A DNA stretch of 64,000 bases. Origin: Spirosoma endbachense (GTDB lineage Bacteria; Bacteroidota; Bacteroidia; Cytophagales; Spirosomataceae). The position numbers and the translations under genes are program-made. The stretch spans positions 1,887,749 to 1,951,748 of the forward strand of contig NZ_CP045997.1 in NCBI RefSeq assembly GCF_010233585.1, in the 5' to 3' direction. How positions within the stretch are numbered: position 1 is the first letter of the stretch; every line of letters starts with the position of its first letter. Below are positions 24,529-34,167 of the stretch, piece by piece. The notes under the pieces were generated by a model, which saw only the letters and a list, made by a program, of their open reading frames with translations, did no database searches and had not been told where the DNA came from.

Positions 24529-27500
24529 TTATGGCATGAAGAACGTGTTAGCAATCGTATTATTATTTACTGGTGTTTCACCACCACCCGTTCCATCCGG
24601 AATAGTTACAGTATTTGTTACTGAACTACTGTTAGATCCCATTGCCCGAGTGATTTTGAACGCGACTATTTTATTGCCCGCATTGGCAATAACACCTGAA
24701 GCGCCGGCTACCGAAGTAAATGTGAAAGCAAACTGGTTACTGTTCACCGAGAAATCATTGGTATTTAACGTATAAACATTCCCTCCAATAGTTACTGTTG
24801 GGTCTGTATTAACGACCATTGTCAGCCCGGTAGAAGCTATATAATTAGTGACGTTAAAGACAACTTGTGCGCTAGTGGGTGTTGCGCCTACATTTCGAAT
24901 GGCAACCAGGACATCAATCGTTTGCCCAGGAGCTATTTGTGAACTGGAGAACAATTGCGAAGGCGTTAAATCAGGAAGCCCTTGACCAATCAATACATGC
25001 AAGGTTGCACTACCACAAACCGAAGGTGTGCTATTGTCGCAGGCGGTATATGTAAAGTCAACTGGACCAGTTACACCAGGAGCTGGCGTGAATGTATAAC
25101 TACCTGTCGCTGTTAATACTAACGTACCTGATGAGGTAACTGTTGTAGTCGGACTTGATACCGTCAGATTATTCCCCAAATCATTAGTGAGCACATTGCC
25201 AGTTGCAGTAGTACCGCTTGGTGTAGAAACGTAATCATCATTGATACTTACGTTAGCAGGGGCACCAGGAGCCTTAACGGTAATGGTTACAACGGCAGTT
25301 GCACAGGTACCGGGTGTTTCACAAACCTGGTAAGTCACCCGATCAGTTCCGTAAAAACCAGCATTCGGGGTGTACACCAGATTGCCGCTTCCATCAATAC
25401 TGGCGGAACCATTGGTGGAATTCGTTGCAATTGTAGGAGTATTGAGCGTTCCGCCAGGGTTGCCTGGTCCATCATTCGCTTTAATATTAACGGTAACCGC
25501 AGTTGGGCTACCTGGCGCTCCAGTTGTAGTAACAAAATCAGGATTCGCCACAGGAGGGTTCGTCGTCACCGTTGGATCAAGTACCGATATTGTCAGCGTT
25601 TGTGTAGTACAAACTGGTGGCGTACCCACTGCGCAAACCGGTACGTTATATACGTAGACTCCAGGCGTGGTAGCGCTAAAGGAGAATGTACCATCAGGGT
25701 TAACGGTCAAACTTGGCGAAGATCCACCTGGCTGACTGGCTGGGGCTGGAGCCGGGCCATACGTAGATCCGACAGGAACGGTGTCGTTCGTTTTAACACT
25801 ACCCGTTACCGGTACGCTTTTATTAGTGACGGCAAAGTCGGGGTTGGGGTTAAACGGATTAATCAGTATATGCAGCGTTCCACTAGCCGAAGCCGATGGA
25901 CTCCCGTTGTCGGTTGTTGTATAGCTAAAGTCAACTGGTCCCGTAGCACCTGCTACTGGAGTAAACGTGTAGCTACCATCAGTAGCTAATACCAGCGTAC
26001 CTTTTCCTGGGATAGTCGTATTCTGTGCCGTAACCGTCTGGGTATTCCCTTCTGGATCGCTATCGTTCGTTTTAACATTACCTGTAATAGGTGTTCCCTG
26101 ATACGTACTGATATAGTCGTCGGCAGCCGTCGTTGTGTTGGCACTGCCCGGCGCTTTAACGGTCACAGTCACCGTGGTCGAAGCACAAAGGCTGACACCA
26201 GGTGTTTCGCAAACCGTATAGGTAAGCACATCCGTTCCGTAAAAACCAGCATTCGGTGTATAAACGACATTCCCATTTCCGTCGACAGTAGCTGTGCCAT
26301 TGGCAGGACCGGTTGCAATGGTAGGCGTACCCAACGTTCCGCCCGGATTACCCGGTCCATCGTTCGCTTTTACGTTAATGGTCGTAGAAGTCGGATTGGT
26401 CGGAGCTCCAGTGAGAGAAGCGATATCCGGATTGGCAACAGGCTTATTGGTGTTAACCGTTGGATCAAGCACCGTGACGGTCAGCGTTTGCGTCGCACAA
26501 GCGGTTCCAGATAAACCTGTGCCACAAACAGGCACACTGTAAACATAGACGCCAGGTGTCGAGCTGGTAAACGTATAGGTACCATCGGAGTTAACCGTCA
26601 GACTTGGCGATGATCCGCCAGGCTGGCTGGTTGGTGCTGGTGCTGGGCCATAGGTAGTTCCGGCTGGAACAACGTCGTTGGTCTTGACACTTCCCGTGGC
26701 CGGTACATTCTTGTTGGTAACCGCGAAGTCAGGATTTGTATTTAAGGCACAAACCAAACCACCCCCTGTCGATGTACGGGTATCTATAAATGCACCGTAT
26801 ACATCAATGAATCCTGTCAATGCATTTATGTTTGCTAAAGACCCTACACTCAGTTTGATTTCGTCAAAAGGCTTCGTTGTTATAAAGCCTGCATTGATAA
26901 AGTCGCCGGGCGTTGTTCCGAAAATTTGCAAAATCACCGTTAAATCGAGCAAGCCACCCGCGGTGATATTTGTTTCCTGTAGCTGGCCGTCTAGATAAGT
27001 CGAAACAGTTAAAGCTGGAAATAAAGTAGCGGCAACAAGTCCTGATCTTTTCTGAATTGTAAAACCAGCGAATGTTCCAATCGGGAATGTACTTACTGGA
27101 TCTACCACAGCTATGGAAGCTCTCGCAGCCGAAACAGTATTTGTAATTCTTGCGAAATCAGTGGTGCTTGCCGAAACCACATTCCAGGGTTCATTTATAG
27201 TACCATTGGTTCCCGCACCGATCCCCAGGTCTGGATTGGCAATACCGGTCACTCCTGTATTGGCAGCATCAATAACCGCCGGGGTGCCTGGCCGATTCAG
27301 GTAATAGGTATTGTTACAGGCAATTGGGTCAGCACAGCTTTTCTGAATAATAGCATTGAAAATCTTGATGGTTCCAAGATCAACGCCAACTACCTGATTA
27401 AAGGTTATTTTAACCTCATCAAATGGCACCTTAGCTACAATACCCAACGTCTGGCTATTGGGACCACTGGTTAATAGGCCCGTAGTGGCACCAACAATTA

Positions 27501-29019
27501 AAACGTTTTCTGTTGCCGAAGCCGGTTGAACCAATGTTCCATTGTTGTAAAGCGTAATTGTCGCTTTACTGATCGCATTAGCCGACAACAATGTGGCTGT
27601 CTCTATATTAAACCCAGCAAAGGTGCCCGCCGGATAAGTATCCACAGCATTAGCAACGGCAAAGCTAGCATTCGTGGCGACTCCAGCAGTCAAAACAATT
27701 GTTGCAGAGTTCGATGGATCACTATCGACTACGTTTTGGGAGTTATTAATATTACACCCTACACAAACTAACGCATCAACTCCCGTATTTGCACCATCGA
27801 CATATACAGGATGAGTTGGATTGATAAGTGGAGTAAGCGTATTTTTCGGTAACGCGTTATCTATACAGAGGAAGCTGGGGCCATCGCAGAATTTCTGAAC
27901 AACAACACCAAATATATTAAGTGTTGCCAACGATACGCCCGCTGCCTTAGTAACCGTTAATCGAACCTCATCAAAATCCAGTGTAGCTAAGAAACCAATG
28001 GTTCTTCTGCCTGTACCTGATAATATAGAACTATTAGTTGAAACAAGATTAGCCCCCGTAAACGATTGTATAGCCGCGGTGGTGCCTGTTTTATAGGTAG
28101 AAACAGTTAGTCGATCAAGAACGCCTAAATCAACTAAAGCTGTACTGGAGATGTCAAAGCCAACAAATGTACTCGACGTACTAGCCGGGTACGTAACAAA
28201 TGCATTTTTCACACCAATTGATGCGGTCGTAGCGACTCCAGCAGTCAAAATAATGCTGGACGAATTGGCCGGATCCCCATCAATTATATTGTCTGGATCT
28301 GTAATGTTACAGGCAAGGCAGGCAACATCAGTCGTAATACCAGTATGATCTGGATTAAAAAAAACCGAATGCCCAGGTGCGGTCAACGAAGTCGGCGTAT
28401 TACAAACCAGAGCAGGTGATGTATTACAGAATTTTTCTATGACAGGTGCGTAAACATGTATGGTTGCCGCGAGTCCTCCAAAATTAATACGAATTATATC
28501 GAAACTACCTGTAGAAACTAACCCAACTCTCGCTTTGCCATTTAGAAGCCCGACTTCCGCCAGATTCGTGAATACCTTAGTAGTTACAGGCGTATTCGGA
28601 GTAGGGCTGGTACTTAAATAAGTGCTGATTGTTGTGGTACCCCCTATTTTAACATCACTACTAACAATAAAACCAGCAAACGTACCGGCAGGATATACAT
28701 TCGCGCCCGTGGCATTATGGTCTCTTACCTCTAGCCAGGCAGAACTACCCAGCGCAGCTAAATAAAATGCATCAGTTGAAAACGTAGGGTCATTATCGAT
28801 CAGGTTTGCTTTATTGGTAAACTCGTCTCCAATAAACTGGCTGGAAGTAACTGTAAGATTGGCAAACGTAGGGTTCGTTAGCGACGCGACCGTATTACAT
28901 GGTGCGGTACTTAGCTGTGCCAGTATATTGGTCGATACCAACAGCGATAAACATAGGAAGACCCATGTAAAGAGATTCAGATTGGATCTCCTACACATGT
29001 AGGTAGATAATTTTTTCAT
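24529..29019 (-). CDS. Giant repetitive surface protein (1,496 aa)
   Basis: A long signal region (MKKLSTYMCRR then a hydrophobic stretch ending ILAQ) precedes four divergent repeats of about 170-190 residues (about 40-750), each with a NIxDxDPxNSxxI-like motif, a YPAGTFAGF-like motif and a closing EKFC/QKFC. Two copies of a three-domain unit follow (about 755-1350): an NPDFAVTNK domain, a VANPD Ig-like domain with KANDGPGNPGG, and a DDYxST Ig-like domain with a TGNVxTND motif. The last about 110 residues are a CARDB-like domain (PDLTPSQLF onward). No T9SS sorting domain is visible at the C-terminus (ends NNNTIANTFFMP), which is odd for this class. Likely an adhesin or matrix protein; secretion route unclear. 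Confidence 0.8.
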   Translation of the reverse strand: MKKLSTYMCRRSNLNLFTWVFLCLSLLVSTNILAQLSTAPCNTVASLTNPTFANLTVTSSQFIGDEFTNKANLIDNDPTFSTDAFYLAALGSSAWLEVRDHNATGANVYPAGTFAGFIVSSDVKIGGTTTISTYLSTSPTPNTPVTTKVFTNLAEVGLLNGKARVGLVSTGSFDIIRINFGGLAATIHVYAPVIEKFCNTSPALVCNTPTSLTAPGHSVFFNPDHTGITTDVACLACNITDPDNIIDGDPANSSSIILTAGVATTASIGVKNAFVTYPASTSSTFVGFDISSTALVDLGVLDRLTVSTYKTGTTAAIQSFTGANLVSTNSSILSGTGRRTIGFLATLDFDEVRLTVTKAAGVSLATLNIFGVVVQKFCDGPSFLCIDNALPKNTLTPLINPTHPVYVDGANTGVDALVCVGCNINNSQNVVDSDPSNSATIVLTAGVATNASFAVANAVDTYPAGTFAGFNIETATLLSANAISKATITLYNNGTLVQPASATENVLIVGATTGLLTSGPNSQTLGIVAKVPFDEVKITFNQVVGVDLGTIKIFNAIIQKSCADPIACNNTYYLNRPGTPAVIDAANTGVTGIANPDLGIGAGTNGTINEPWNVVSASTTDFARITNTVSAARASIAVVDPVSTFPIGTFAGFTIQKRSGLVAATLFPALTVSTYLDGQLQETNITAGGLLDLTVILQIFGTTPGDFINAGFITTKPFDEIKLSVGSLANINALTGFIDVYGAFIDTRTSTGGGLVCALNTNPDFAVTNKNVPATGSVKTNDVVPAGTTYGPAPAPTSQPGGSSPSLTVNSDGTYTFTSSTPGVYVYSVPVCGTGLSGTACATQTLTVTVLDPTVNTNKPVANPDIASLTGAPTNPTSTTINVKANDGPGNPGGTLGTPTIATGPANGTATVDGNGNVVYTPNAGFYGTDVLTYTVCETPGVSLCASTTVTVTVKAPGSANTTTAADDYISTYQGTPITGNVKTNDSDPEGNTQTVTAQNTTIPGKGTLVLATDGSYTFTPVAGATGPVDFSYTTTDNGSPSASASGTLHILINPFNPNPDFAVTNKSVPVTGSVKTNDTVPVGSTYGPAPAPASQPGGSSPSLTVNPDGTFSFSATTPGVYVYNVPVCAVGTPPVCTTQTLTISVLDPTVTTNPPVANPDFVTTTGAPGSPTAVTVNIKANDGPGNPGGTLNTPTIATNSTNGSASIDGSGNLVYTPNAGFYGTDRVTYQVCETPGTCATAVVTITVKAPGAPANVSINDDYVSTPSGTTATGNVLTNDLGNNLTVSSPTTTVTSSGTLVLTATGSYTFTPAPGVTGPVDFTYTACDNSTPSVCGSATLHVLIGQGLPDLTPSQLFSSSQIAPGQTIDVLVAIRNVGATPTSAQVVFNVTNYIASTGLTMVVNTDPTVTIGGNVYTLNTNDFSVNSNQFAFTFTSVAGASGVIANAGNKIVAFKITRAMGSNSSSVTNTVTIPDGTGGGETPVNNNTIANTFFMP
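24985..26741 (-). repeat. Tandem duplication of a three-domain coding unit, about 0.89 kb each
   Basis: Inside the giant surface protein gene, the unit from about 26741 to 25853 is repeated from 25852 to about 24985. The protein units share long near-identical stretches such as YGPAPAP-SQPGGSSPSLTVN and VKANDGPGNPGGTL/IKANDGPGNPGGTL, and the bases are similar as well. This indicates a fairly recent intragenic duplication. Confidence 0.75.
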
Positions 29020-29814
29020 AAAAGCTGAATTAAAGGGTAAGTAGATTAAATGAACTAATTAGGGAGTGTTGCAAGGGGTAATTTTGATTGGGACCTCTAC
29101 AGAGTAGGTCACGACAGGCTGACGAGAAACAAGTTTCCATGACGTCAAATAAGATTAAACTGCGTGTGTAGATTCTCGGCCATAATACAACAAATTATAT
29201 GCCATTGTAAACAAAAGTTAAAATAGGGATTGTTTCCCTATATACATAGATCCAAAAAAATCATTTACTAATTATTATACATTATTCCCGCTTAAAAGTA
29301 TTCGCTTATTTCATCAGGTCAACCTAAAATATATTATTCGGTATGTAAATCTATCAACCACCAAACCGAATATCTATTAATCAGCTCAAAATCAATATAT
29401 TACCACCAATTAAAGTCAAATTATCATTGTGCAAATTCTTCATTACCATATGTCATAAAGAATTTACACTGCACCAGATCTATCACCTCATTCAATAAGG
29501 GTAACCTATCACAGTCTACTTATTATCGTTATCAATTAATTTTTAACACGATTAAGCAAAAGTTATACCATTTTCAACTTCATGCTAATATTAAAAATAC
29601 AACATATAAACAAAATACTACAAAAAGTTTTCAGTATTTTCACTAACTCGCCTATATACGCATAGCCGATTCGTTTGGATTCAATATGGTAATTTTTTTT
29701 TATAAATTTATTTTAATCGATGTTTTAGTATATATTTTTTACGCAAATAACTCCATTATTCATTTTCAATCTAAATAACCATAACCTACATACGTCATAT
29801 ATCGTTGATGTTAC
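29020..29814. other. AT-rich intergenic desert
   Basis: About 0.8 kb with no credible gene on either strand and clearly higher A+T than the rest of the window, with many short A/T runs (for example around 29690-29750). No tRNA, IS end or full promoter consensus was seen. It contains the upstream control region of the giant surface protein (minus strand). A short inverted repeat ATTCGGT/ACCGAAT lies near 29335-29370. Confidence 0.5.
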
Positions 29815-29870
29815 TCCATAAATGCAGAAGGGGGATCGATTCGAATCGATCCCCCTTCTGCATTTATGGA
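29815..29870. repeat. Perfect 56-nt palindrome
   Basis: Each half is 28 bases and the centre is GATTC|GAATC at 29842/29843. The central part reads AAGGGGGATCGATTC and its complement. There is no spacer, so any hairpin needs a 4-base loop inside the TTCGAA centre. It starts 12 bases after the stop of the M3 peptidase gene (minus strand) and probably acts as its terminator, although no U-run follows. Confidence 0.8.
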
Positions 29871-29882
29871 TAATCAGGCGAC

Positions 29883-31994
29883 CTACAAAATTAGGCCACT
29901 GCGTCGCAACATGGCTTTGGGCGAAGGCTCACGTCCCCGAAATTTCTTGTACAGTTCCATGGGTTTCTCGCTTCCTCCCTTTTCCAGCACGTTTTTCCGG
30001 AAGCCATCGGCAGCGGCTTTATTTTCCAGACCGCCGTTCTCTTTAAAGAACTCGAACGCATCGGCATCCAGCACCTCGCTCCATTTATAACTATAATAAC
30101 CTGCCGAATAACCGCCCGAAAAGATGTGCGAGAAAGCAGGACTAAAAGCTACTCCCTCCACACGTGGAAACAGGTTCGCGACAGAATCAACTTTATTCTC
30201 AACCTGGGTGATGGTTTCTCCGGTCGGTTTCTGGCCATGATAATACATATCGACCAGTCCGAGCCGCAACTGGCGCAGGTTTGCCAGACCAGCCAGAAAA
30301 TTCTGACTCGCCCGAATCTTTTCGATAAGCTCGTTTGGAATCACTTCGCCGGTCTGATAATGTTTCGCAAAAAGTTTGAGCGCTTCCGGATCATAGCACC
30401 AGTTCTCCATTACCTGCGAGGGTAGTTCCACAAAATCACGCGGAACGTTTGTTCCACTCAGGCTTTCGTATTTACCATTAGCCAGCATGCCGTGTAGCCC
30501 ATGGCCAAATTCGTGGAAAAGCGTAGTGACCTCATAGAAGGTCAATAAGGAAGGCTTTGTATCAGTGGGGCGCGTAAAGTTGCACACGTTAATGATGTGC
30601 GGACGAATGTTTTCACCGTTTTCGATTTTCTGTCCCTGGATATCATTCATCCATGCACCACTGCGTTTGCCCGCCCGAGGGAAGTAATCGCCATAGAATA
30701 CGGCAACGAACTTCCCTTCTTTATCATACACGTCGAAGGTTTTTACTTCGGGATTATAGACCGGAATATCCGTACGCTCCTTAAAGGTGATTCCATATAG
30801 TTTATTGGCTACTGTAAATACACCGTTCAGCACGTTCTCAAGCTTGAAGTACGGCTTTAGCATCTCGTCGTCGAGATCATACTTCTCTTTCTTAAGCTTC
30901 TCGGCATAATAACTATTGTCCCAACTCTGCAGCTTATCGTCCGTAAATCCATGGGCTTTAGCATAAGTTGTCAGTTCAGCCAGCTGGCGTTCGGCAGCCG
31001 GGCGGGCATAGGTAACAAGCTCATTCAGAAAGCTCTGCACCTTATTTTTTGATCCCGCCATGCTTTCTTCCAGCACAAAATCAGCGTGCGTTTTATAACC
31101 AAGCAGATTGGCCCGTTCGTAGCGAAGATTCACGATTTTGTTGATGATCGACGTGTTATCGTTTTTATCGCCGTGGAATCCGCGTCCGTTATAGGCCAGA
31201 AACATTTTTTTACGCAGCTCGCGGTTTTCAGCATACTGCATGAATGGCCCATAACTAGGGGCCTGTAAGGTAAATACCCAACCTTCTTTCCCCTTCTGCT
31301 TCGCTATGGCTTTAGCCGCTTCACGCGTAAAGTCGGGTAAACCAGCCAGGTCTTTTTCATCCGTTACAACCATCGAGTATTCGTTGGTTTCGTTCAGAAC
31401 ATTCTCACCAAATTGGATTGAAAGCTGGGAAAGTTCTTTGTCGATAGCACGTAAACGTTCTTTTCCCTTTGCATCCAGATTTGCGCCATTGCGGGAGAAT
31501 CGTTTATACGCTTTTTCGAGCAGCATTGCACTTTCTGGATCGAGTTTCAGACTGGCTCGCTGATCGTAAACGGATTTAATCCGGGCAAAGAGTTTCTCGT
31601 TCAGCGTGATGTCGTTGCCATACTCACTCAGCAGGGGTGATGCTTCTTTGACGATCTTTTGAAGTTCGGGAGTGGTTTCAGCACTATTTAAGTTGAATAA
31701 TACAGACGATACCTTTCCCAGCAAATCGCCCGAGCGCTCAAGAGCAACAATGGTGTTCTCAAATGTTGGCTGCGCAGGATTATTGACTATATCATCAACA
31801 TCCTTACGGCCATGCATGAGTCCCTCTTTAAGGGCAGGCAAATAATCTTCGTTTCTTATTTTGTCGAACGGGGCCGCCTGGTGGGGTGTTGAATAGGGCG
31901 TTAAGAATGGATTCTGGGTCATTTTCGGTTGTTGGGGTGATGGCTGGGCCAATGTCGTCGTAGCGACAACGGCTAGCAATGCACTCGTTTTCAT
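29883..31994 (-). CDS. M3-family metallopeptidase (peptidyl-dipeptidase Dcp / oligopeptidase A type)
   Basis: 703 residues from ATG 31994, chosen because it opens a signal-like sequence (MKTSALLAVVATTTLAQ). The frame runs 90 bases further upstream without improving the match. The zinc site HEFGH is at about residues 494-498 (TTLFHEFGHGLHG), with the third ligand Glu in the following helix, within the long all-helical M3 fold; length is normal for the family. It cleaves short peptides, probably in the periplasm given the signal. It ends beside a perfect palindrome and appears monocistronic. Confidence 0.92.
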   Translation of the reverse strand: MKTSALLAVVATTTLAQPSPQQPKMTQNPFLTPYSTPHQAAPFDKIRNEDYLPALKEGLMHGRKDVDDIVNNPAQPTFENTIVALERSGDLLGKVSSVLFNLNSAETTPELQKIVKEASPLLSEYGNDITLNEKLFARIKSVYDQRASLKLDPESAMLLEKAYKRFSRNGANLDAKGKERLRAIDKELSQLSIQFGENVLNETNEYSMVVTDEKDLAGLPDFTREAAKAIAKQKGKEGWVFTLQAPSYGPFMQYAENRELRKKMFLAYNGRGFHGDKNDNTSIINKIVNLRYERANLLGYKTHADFVLEESMAGSKNKVQSFLNELVTYARPAAERQLAELTTYAKAHGFTDDKLQSWDNSYYAEKLKKEKYDLDDEMLKPYFKLENVLNGVFTVANKLYGITFKERTDIPVYNPEVKTFDVYDKEGKFVAVFYGDYFPRAGKRSGAWMNDIQGQKIENGENIRPHIINVCNFTRPTDTKPSLLTFYEVTTLFHEFGHGLHGMLANGKYESLSGTNVPRDFVELPSQVMENWCYDPEALKLFAKHYQTGEVIPNELIEKIRASQNFLAGLANLRQLRLGLVDMYYHGQKPTGETITQVENKVDSVANLFPRVEGVAFSPAFSHIFSGGYSAGYYSYKWSEVLDADAFEFFKENGGLENKAAADGFRKNVLEKGGSEKPMELYKKFRGREPSPKAMLRRSGLIL

Positions 31995-32155
31995 GAGCTG
32001 TTGATGTCTTAACATACAGTTTTGGGGTATGAGTTTCCTGGAAAAATACGAAATAAAGACAGCTCCCAAAATCCAGCGTTGCATATACGGTCATATCAGG
32101 GGGCTGAACGGTACGTCTTCTCAATCCCTGTGCCAATTGCACTGAAAACTCGTAG

Positions 32156-32185
32156 AAAAAAAAACAGCCGATCAAAGCGACCGGC
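32156..32185 (-). terminator. Intrinsic terminator after the Spy-like gene
   Basis: On the minus strand GCCGGTC (32185-32179) pairs with GATCGGC (32173-32167), with one G-U pair, followed by a run of T (9 A on the plus strand, 32156-32164). It lies 27 bases after the stop of the Spy-like gene. Confidence 0.75.
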
Positions 32186-32212
32186 CGTTGTTCACACTTC
32201 TCCTCTCAAAAA

Positions 32213-32695
32213 TCAGTAACCTCTTGGGTAATAATCCCGATCGTTCCCGTAACCACGACCCCGGCTGGCCGAACGCTCATAGGGCCGCATCCGATCAATG
32301 ACCCGATTCCGCTGATCAGGATTCAGTACGGCCATCATATCGAAGAACTGACGTTGCCGTGCCTGCCGGAAAAAATCCCGCTGCCGTGGATCACGTGCGT
32401 CGATACCATTGGTTTGCTGTTCGAATCGATTGCGAATCCGGCGAATCTCGCGCTCCTGCCTGCGCGATAGATTCAGTTCACGATCCCACCACTCCAGATG
32501 CCGATCGAAACGGTAGTCATCATAGTCGTAGTTATAATTGGGCTGACCGTAACCGGGCTGGTTGTAGCCCGGTTGCTGCGGATAGTTGCCGTTCGGCTGG
32601 GGAGAAGGGTATGAAGGGTAACCATACCGTTGTGCCAGTGCGCTGGTCGAGAGCAGAACGACCAGTGTAGCGGCCGTCATCAGTACTTTTTTCAT
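32213..32695 (-). CDS. Small secreted Spy/CpxP-like protein
   Basis: 160 residues: signal peptide (MKKVLMTAATLVVLLSTSALAQ), a Pro/Gly/Gln/Tyr-rich low-complexity segment (about 23-60, PQQPGYNQPGYGQPNYNY), then a basic helical region (about 62-140) with two LTxxQ-like motifs, LNLSRRQEREI and LNPDQRNRVI. The arrangement recalls periplasmic Spy/CpxP chaperones, in which such helices cradle unfolded proteins. The low-complexity linker suggests tethering near the envelope. Assignment is by motif only; a structural role cannot be excluded. Confidence 0.6.
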   Translation of the reverse strand: MKKVLMTAATLVVLLSTSALAQRYGYPSYPSPQPNGNYPQQPGYNQPGYGQPNYNYDYDDYRFDRHLEWWDRELNLSRRQEREIRRIRNRFEQQTNGIDARDPRQRDFFRQARQRQFFDMMAVLNPDQRNRVIDRMRPYERSASRGRGYGNDRDYYPRGY

Positions 32696-32847
32696 GGTGG
32701 TTGTTATTTTCAGGTTGTATTTGTCCCTTTGAACAACAGGCCATAAAATGGTTTAATTTATTCTCAAAAAAAGTATATTCAATGAGCAAATAGTCTGATA
32801 ACTGATTAATAGTAAACCAGTTATCAGAACTACTCAGTCGCTTAATC

Positions 32848-34167
32848 CTAATATTTGTAGTCGGCCAGTTCGTTTTTAGCTTCCTGATTCAATACCCGAT
32901 TATACTTAGCCCGATCAAATTCGCCTTCGTTATTCGCAATGAAAATAGTAGCCACGGTATTACCTATAATGTTTGTTATGGAGCGTGCTTCAGACATGAA
33001 TCGATCAACACCAAGCAATAATGCCAGCCCTTCTACCGGAATTACTTTAATGGCGGTCAGTGTACTGGCCAGCACAATGAAGCCACTACCCGTTACGCCC
33101 GCAGCCCCTTTGGAGGTGACCATCAGAATTCCGATTATCGTCAACTCCTGGCCCAGTGTGAGATCGACCCCAAAAACCTGGGCCAGAAAAACGGTTGCCA
33201 TCACGAGATAGATTGTAGTCCCATCCAGATTAAACGAGTAACCCGCCGGAACGACTAAGCCGACTACGGAACGTGAACAGCCAAGTGTTTCGAGCTTTTC
33301 CATAATCTGCGGCAAAGCAGACTCCGACGACGATGTCCCCAGTACAATTAACAGTTCCTCTTTAATAAACTTAAGCACTGCCCACAGGCTGATTTTGTAG
33401 TACCGTAGAATCAGGTTCAGGATCACAAAAACAAACAAAAACATGGTTGCGTAAACCGTACCCATTAGCTTTGCCAGCGGCAATAGCGTGCTTAAGCCGT
33501 ATTTCCCAATCGTGAAGGCCATTCCGCCAAATGCACCCAGTGGTGCCAGAATCATCACGACACTCAGAATATTGAAAAACACTTTCGATAACCGTTCAAA
33601 AGTCAGGATGAGTGGCTTGCCCAGTTCGCCCATGCGTGTCAGGCCAACGCCAAACAGAATCGAAAAGACCAGCACCTGCAAAATATCTCCTTCTGCAAAA
33701 GCCTTAATGGCATTGCTTGGTACAATGTGCAGAAAGAACTCTGTCCAGTCCATTCCGGCACCCTGTTCTGTATATTTACTAATGTCTCCGCCTTTAACGG
33801 CTGCGGTCTGAACACCATCGCCTGGGCGAATAAGATTTGCGAGTAAAAGACCGATAGCCAGCGCGCCCGTTGTAACAATTTCGAAATAAAGTAGCGCTTT
33901 CCCTCCTACCCGTCCTACTTTTTTCAGATCGCCCATATTACTGATACCCAGCACGATGGTCAGGAAAATAATTGGCGCAATAACCATCTTGATCAGGTTG
34001 ATAAAGAGGTCGCCAATTGGCTTGAGTTTAGCAGCAGTTTCGGGAAAGAGATACCCCGTCAGAATACCCAGGGTAATAGCAATCAGAACGCGAACAGTGA
34101 GGTTGTTGAGGAGACGCACAGAGAGATGGGGGTAGTTTGTGGTATTGATTCGGGAAGAACAAACCAC
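32848..34167 (-). CDS. Dicarboxylate/amino acid:cation symporter (DAACS)
   Basis: 439 residues with the GltP/DctA fold: eight membrane helices and two re-entrant loops, including the Ser-rich hairpin (GTSSSESALPQIME) and the GYSFNLDGTTIYL motif, which place substrate and Na+/H+ sites. Imports C4-dicarboxylates or acidic amino acids. The ATG at 34167 adds 16 non-conserved residues; a GTG at 34119 would start right at VRLLNNLTVRVLI, where family members usually begin, and is a real alternative. The upstream thioesterase gene ends only 17 bases away. Confidence 0.9.
   Translation of the reverse strand: MVCSSRINTTNYPHLSVRLLNNLTVRVLIAITLGILTGYLFPETAAKLKPIGDLFINLIKMVIAPIIFLTIVLGISNMGDLKKVGRVGGKALLYFEIVTTGALAIGLLLANLIRPGDGVQTAAVKGGDISKYTEQGAGMDWTEFFLHIVPSNAIKAFAEGDILQVLVFSILFGVGLTRMGELGKPLILTFERLSKVFFNILSVVMILAPLGAFGGMAFTIGKYGLSTLLPLAKLMGTVYATMFLFVFVILNLILRYYKISLWAVLKFIKEELLIVLGTSSSESALPQIMEKLETLGCSRSVVGLVVPAGYSFNLDGTTIYLVMATVFLAQVFGVDLTLGQELTIIGILMVTSKGAAGVTGSGFIVLASTLTAIKVIPVEGLALLLGVDRFMSEARSITNIIGNTVATIFIANNEGEFDRAKYNRVLNQEAKNELADYKY

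Noticed and set aside
24985..26741. Regular repeats considered as a possible CRISPR-like or mobile repeat array
   Set aside because: Units are about 0.89 kb, in frame and encode Ig-like domains; this is an intragenic duplication.
31828..32175. Minus-strand frame overlapping the start of the M3 peptidase gene in another phase
   Set aside because: No recognisable domain and it conflicts with the signal peptide and N-terminus of the peptidase.
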